DNA from: Acrasis kona
Lineage: Eukaryota > Heterolobosea > Eutetramitea > Acrasida > Acrasidae
Direction: 5' to 3'
Length of the DNA: 53,977 bases
Assembly (NCBI GenBank): GCA_026419775.2
Contig: JAOPGA020001201.1
Location: forward strand, 1-53,977
A model generated the notes under the pieces. That model ran no database searches and was not told the DNA's origin. It was given only the letters and a program-made list of their open reading frames with translations. Both the position numbers and the translations under genes were made by a program. This document shows, one piece after another, positions 48,808 through 53,977 of the stretch. Each line of letters opens with the position of its first letter. The first letter of the stretch is position 1.

Positions 48808-51800
48808 TTACCACCACGACGTCTGCTTCTGCTTCAATCTCTCTGTATTTTGTGCAAATGTTCTGGCCATATTACTCATCTCTGCAGTTCTATCGGACAG
48901 TTGTGATAATTTTTCACCCCTTTCATTGACTTTGTTCAAGTTTTCAGACATTATCAGCTTTGTATCGTTGACTTTGTTACTTGCAGACGCTGTTTTTGAT
49001 GTAGGATTTTTATCCCACACAAACGCCTCTCCGAATAAGTCTCTTTCTTTTTTGGTCATGTTTCTCGCCGCCTGCTGTGTGATTCTGTCTGCCTGTTCTT
49101 TGGACAGTTGAATTGGTATTGGAGGAATATCACTGTTATACGTAAAAGCAGGAGTATCAACAACATTCACAACATGTTTTACAACAGATGGATCCAACTC
49201 CCTTTCAAGAGATCTATCAAAAGTGGAACTCGCCACAAACATGGATTTAACTTTTATTGTTGAATGGTTTTTGTAATTTTGAGACAAGGCAAACTCCAAC
49301 TCTCTAGATAAATTAATGGGATGTAAATTGTCATGATCCAATGGTGTCAGTCGATCATCCTGTCTGTCTTCAATTTTACTTGCAACCTTATTCAAGAACC
49401 GGTTAAATAAACCAGTGGCTACATTACCAATAATGGGTGGCGGTGTCTTCTCTGGAAGGAAGCTACGATTTGGAATATACAAGGTCGGTTCGGTCACATA
49501 CATCACATCTTGTTCAGGGTCTATCATTTGACACTGTAGAACTTGGTCGGAACCATTCGCAAACACGACAAGACCAGATTTATCAGTTTCGAGGCACGTT
49601 GGATTGATAATCACACCAGACAACAACTGAGGAGAATTCATGGAATGCTTTGTGAGACATTGTAATTTAGGAACACTAAATGCACGCACAACATGTTGAG
49701 CATCTATTGTAATCACAACACTGTGCTCGTCAACAAACGTGTGCTTCGCCTGTACAAAACGTACGGCGCTGACGCTTGATTTGAATTTATTTTCAACCTT
49801 TAATACATTCTTCTTCATTTTAATCTTGCTACAATTCAAATCAAATTCTCTCACTTGAACAAGATATTTACATTCAGAGATTTGTTCTTCGTTCCAACAA
49901 ACAGAAACATCAGGAATTGATTTCAATATATCATTGACAGTAGTAAATTTTTTTGTAGAAAACACATCACATCGAGTCACAACACTTTTAAGATATTCTT
50001 GTTTAGTTGAGTAACTAATACCAGATCTCTCCGGTATAAAGTCACCAACGAGTTGCAAATCAACTTTATTAAAAACATTTTTACGAACTTGTTGTAATTG
50101 ATCTTGTTCCGCAGCGTTGCACATTTGGACCAACTCCTCCACAATATCATCTCCCTCATTGTAGTTAACCACTCCAAGGATGTCATGCCTAGCACTGTTT
50201 GGATCCTTAAATGTATATGCTCTATACTTGTGAGTGTTTATGTCATGCATGATGATGAGACGACGACATTCACCAATCAAGTGCAGGTCATCCAAATCAA
50301 TATCAAATTCATAGTCAACCCGACCATGTCCAACTTTAAGTTGACCAGGACCCAAAGTAATTTTGATGACAACTTCACTTGTCAAGTCATCAGAAAAAGT
50401 CAACTCAAAACTAGCGTCGGTCAACTTGAGTCCATTTTGTAAATGTAAATCAATCACAAGATCGTTCAACACTTGGTCATGATTCACATTAAACACTGGG
50501 ACAACAGCTGCATCCTCTGACACATCACTGCCAGTCTCTGCAAATAACAAATTGTAACAAAGATTTTTATTTTTAGATTGGTAATGTTGATACTTTTGAG
50601 ATTTCATGAATGATGGCATGCTGCGGCGATCAGGCACCACACAAGGACTACAATCATGTTCGTCGATGGCGAATAGATAATTGATTGATGAATTAGATTT
50701 GAATGGAGATGAAGATGGATGAGAATCGTATACCACTTCCAAATTTGAATTCAAATCAAGCGCCGTCAATCTACCGGATTGAAATCCCAACATGACCAAT
50801 AGATGACCCTGATGGTCGACCGGCGTAATTTCCATACAAGCGATGGAATCCACATTGGGTGCAGATTGATGAGAATTAGACAATTCAATTCTTGATGTGA
50901 TGCTCATCGAATCAGATGCAGAGGTCATATCCACCAATTCAACGCTCAAATCATCATAAGCAATTACCACTTGTTGCATGGTGGGCACCATACAAATTTG
51001 TTTGATTCCATTTCTATAATTAGATAACGTTGATGATTGTAAACCATCCAAATCTATAAATGATATGGAACCATCATCAAATGCAGTTCCGATGACACAT
51101 TGTGACCACGAAGTCACGCACTTGACCTTCTTGTTATTAATGTCCGAATGCAAATTACAAATTTTTACAATTCCACCCGATTGTGTTCCGCCAATGGTCC
51201 AGAGCGCTGCGCTGCCATCTTGATGCGTTGTGGTCAGAATGTGAGAATTTAATTTTGATTGATGGGGAGATGTCAAATTGAATATACCACCGTCGATGGG
51301 CCACTTGTTGTTGATTTGACCATCTGTGATTGCGCTCATCTTTTTTTGATCCTTTAGTATCTGATTCATGATTCCAACATTTTCAATGAGGTGAATATTT
51401 GTAATGTTGGATCCATCAGGGTGATGAAAATTATAATGTTTGATTAATTGCGCGGTTTCGAATTCTAGATCGACGACGCTGAATTGAGATTGGTGTATGA
51501 TTCCCGCGTATTTTAGTTTGTGATTTGATGTTGGGTACGGAACCATTGGGAGAAGAAGAATCATTTGTTCAATGTCACAAACGAGTACTGGATCTGGTTT
51601 CTGAGGAGTGTTTTTGGTTGCAGAGTATTTGTAGATTCCATTTTGGTCTGTGACTGGTAGTGAGGGAATGTTTGATTTTGTTGATAGTGTTGTTGGTTGA
51701 TGGGAAGGAGCGGTTTGGGCTGTAGTTGTTGTGGTTTCTTCCATGCTAATCATTTGAGCTGTCATGGGTGGAATTTTTGTTGTCTGTACTGGAGTGTATT

Positions 51801-52980
51801 CTAACGGAATGTCTTCATTATTTGATGACGTTGGTGGTGCTGGTGCGTTATAAACGACAACTTCTGATGGAATGTTTTCGTCGGGAAGTAATTCTTGGTT
51901 ATCGTCAATGTGAGGATCATCTTGCTTGGTGTCAATAAAAGTTTCTTTAATTGGATTTGATTTTGGTGTTGAGGGTTTGTTTGTAATTGTCTTTAGTGCG
52001 TCTCCTTTGACAGCCACAAAAATTGAGTCTCTGTCACTGTTAATTTTTTGTTCTAAAAGTAATACTTACCCAACCCAATAAACATTAATAGGTTTGGGAC
52101 CTTTATTGCGAAGGACTGTGAGTGGTGTCTGTACAGGTGGTGCATTTTGGGGAAGGACACCTTCATGTAGTGCTTGTAATAATGGTTTCTTTAATTCCCA
52201 TTTGATAGTTTCTCCTGTATGGTATCCACATACAAATAGATCATTCACATCGGGACTCCAAGAAACACAAGTAACAGCAGATTCAATAACAGGGTGAGAG
52301 AATGCGACAAAGTTTGTTGGTTCTCTTTTGAGAAGATTGTGAACGGCGCAGGTTCCATCACTCAATCCGAAAAGTATAATGTGGTCATGAAAAGGATGTA
52401 CTTCCATGCATGTTATTTTTGTGCCAACCTTTTGTAAATAAACAGTGGATATTTCTCCAGTTGAAATATTGATTGCATGTATGTGCGACACACCGTCATG
52501 ATAAGATGAAACATAAAAGTAAACAGAACCAGTTTGATGAAAAATGTCTGTGATTTCTGACTCTTGCATGTCGTGCAGGTCTATTCTATATTTGGATTCT
52601 TTATAGTGCAAGCTCCATATTTTGATGAAAGTGTGCTTATCGTCCGAGCAGGATCCTATTAAATTCCCAGTGTTCGTAGCAAAAATTAACTTTTGTATCC
52701 TTAGATTCTTCTCTTTAGGATGAATATAGTGCTCCACGCCACTTTGTCCCAAAATTTGTATAGTGCCAGCACTTGTTCCGAGAGCTAAGGTCCCTTGAAT
52801 GCAATCATAAGCCGCACATGTAACGTGGTGTGGGACTCCATTTAAAGATATACGTTGCATCTTCCAATTCATGTTTTTTTCAAGCTGGATGTTGTCTGCT
52901 TTGGGTTCATTTTTACTGGCGGTCTCTACTGTCTCCTTCACATCCTTCTTTGATGTTAACTTTTTTAGCAGCTTCTTCAT
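48808..52980 (-). CDS. Tomosyn/Sro7 family syntaxin-binding protein (2 exons)
   Basis: Exons 52070-52980 and 48808-52036 (intron 33 nt) give 1379 residues. WD40 repeats of the Lgl/tomosyn type start at about residue 30 (GTLALGTSAGTIQILG, VTCVSWSPDVNDLFVCGYHTGETIKWELKKP, then ALHEGVLPQ). A disordered Thr/Pro-rich insert and a second propeller follow. The C-terminal 60 residues are an R-SNARE helix: NKVNDTKLIMSENLNKVNERGEKLSQ, with the zero-layer Arg in NERGEK, and no membrane anchor. Tomosyn uses this helix to occupy syntaxin/SNAP-25 complexes and limit exocytosis. The start ATG at 52980 (MKKLLKKL) is the first in frame; an upstream frame without ATG is open. Confidence 0.88.
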
Positions 52981-53577
52981 CTTGCTTTTGTTGTAAGGAA
53001 TGAACAACCACCAAGTCAGCCACAATCTGCCACACCCCTTGTCCACCCATCTTCAACTGCAACCAGATATTACAACCATTCCAATATTATTAGCAATTAT
53101 TAATTGGAAGCGAAATACATAACACAGAATCTATTTTTATTTCATAACATTCAATCAGGAATGAAGCTTTAGAATTATCTTGATGCTCAGGTAATTATCA
53201 TATTTGTGTTAAATTGCACTGTGTTTTTCGTTCTGTGTTTATGAACCTTTTTCTAATTTAACTTTGAAACCACATGCTGAAGGAGATTACGGCTCATAGA
53301 ATTTTAAATCGAATAATGTCGAAGTATCAATCTTTCCTGTGATATTATAATGTTGTGCACATAAATTACATTGATCGAGAGCAAACAACAATGACAACAT
53401 TAACTGCTGACGTGTGGTTCTTCAGTCTCTACTATATAAATATCTAAGTTGTACCATAACAGAATACGAAATCCGCTTAGGAAGTTGCTGATGGCAAAAA
53501 CTATTTACAAATAACGTTGTGTAATTTTGTAACAGTTCAATCATTTTTATTATCCTGTTCTATCAAAAACAAAAGCT
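52981..53577. other. Divergent intergenic region, 0.6 kb
   Basis: Lies between the starts of tomosyn and glutaryl-CoA dehydrogenase, so it holds both promoters. It is AT-rich; no repeat, RNA gene or ORF is supported. Confidence 0.6.
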
Positions 53578-53977
53578 ATGAACATCCTAAAATCCATCCG
53601 TACTACACTTAACATTCTACCCCGCAACATATCACGACAATATGCGAGCGCTTCCGCAAAAGTTGCTTTCAATTGGGAAGATCCCTTACAAATGGAGGCG
53701 ATGCTAACCAGTGAGGAAAAAGAAATCAGAGACCAAGTTCGTCAATACTGTCAAGAAAAGTTGTTGCCAAGAGTGACAGAGGGAAGTAGGACTGAAACTT
53801 TTGATAAAAATATAATGAAGGAATTTGGAGAACTTGGAGTTCTTGGTTCAACAGTTCAAGGATACGGATGTGCCGGTGCAAATTACGTTACATATGGTCT
53901 AATCGCAAGAGAGGTGGAAAGAGTTGACAGCGGTTATCGTTCAGCACTAAGCGTTCAGAGCAGTTTGGTGATGCATC
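53578..53977 (+). CDS. GCDH: Glutaryl-CoA dehydrogenase, N-terminal part (runs off the window)
   Basis: The frame is open from ATG 53578 to the window edge (133 codons). The first about 28 residues are basic, Ser/Thr/Leu-rich and lack acids (MNILKSIRTTLNILPRNISR), as for mitochondrial import. The mature start FNWEDPLQMEAMLTSEE, then REVERVDSGYRSALSVQSSL, matches the acyl-CoA dehydrogenase subfamily that oxidises and decarboxylates glutaryl-CoA to crotonyl-CoA in lysine and tryptophan breakdown, passing electrons to ETF. The catalytic Glu lies beyond the window. Confidence 0.9.
   Translation, partial: MNILKSIRTTLNILPRNISRQYASASAKVAFNWEDPLQMEAMLTSEEKEIRDQVRQYCQEKLLPRVTEGSRTETFDKNIMKEFGELGVLGSTVQGYGCAGANYVTYGLIAREVERVDSGYRSALSVQSSLVMH

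Overview
The window is nuclear DNA of a compact, AT-rich, single-celled eukaryote. It has about 30 closely packed genes on both strands using the standard genetic code. Almost every intron I could place is 31-44 nt long (GT-AG, usually GTAAG/GTATG...TAG/CAG), and intergenic gaps are often below 100 bp. Genes for a ciliary protein (CFAP96-like), a centriolar/ciliary protein (FAM161) and a gamma-tubulin complex component imply a flagellate stage. With an SRA-domain DNA-methylation reader, an Rnl2/REL-type RNA ligase and bacterial-like metabolic genes, a heterolobosean-type amoeboflagellate is my best guess, but this is an overall impression and not proof. I found no virus-like element, insertion sequence, CRISPR array or rRNA gene.

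Layout. 1-1151: a secreted Cys-rich repeat protein that runs off the left edge. 1465-2575: gene debris (a broken coiled-coil paralogue, a 2OG-oxygenase-like fragment, an unidentified ORF). 2884-5776: a BRCT protein and an unknown protein, forming one arm of an inverted duplication. 5777-7571: a gene-poor stretch with a possible structured RNA. 7572-14568: IAH1-like esterase, PMCA-type Ca2+ ATPase, RNA ligase, an unknown gene and a methyltransferase. 14671-15817: an odd tRNA-Asn and a coiled-coil gene bracketed by identical palindromic repeats. 15818-26423: a CUE/SANT/U-box-like protein, gamma-tubulin complex component, CFAP96, FAM161, a RING/peroxiredoxin-like/RGS fusion and a Bet1-like SNARE. 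26842-32549: carboxylesterase, LPCAT-like acyltransferase, an unknown myristoylation-motif protein and a longin protein. 33748-43957: SRA protein, bacterial-like glycosyltransferase, beta-trefoil/four-TM protein, RWD-Kelch-BTB protein and a Rix1/PELP1-like protein. 44081-46162: the second, decayed arm of the inverted duplication. 46171-53977: two MYND-finger genes, tomosyn, and the start of glutaryl-CoA dehydrogenase.

Themes. Cytoskeleton and cilium (17986-24668), vesicle fusion (Bet1-like, longin, tomosyn) and signalling or ubiquitin-type fusions are all represented, but there is no operon-like pathway. Convergent neighbours repeatedly share a back-to-back AATAAA...TTTATT element as a two-way 3' end. 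The most interesting structural signal is the 2 kb inverted duplication 38.5 kb apart. Its two intact flanking genes sit on opposite arms, which is best explained by a past inversion of the whole segment between them. The most interesting proteins are the RING/peroxiredoxin-like/RGS and RWD/Kelch/BTB fusions, each recovered by joining short introns. All gene models rest on reading the sequence alone; no searches were run.
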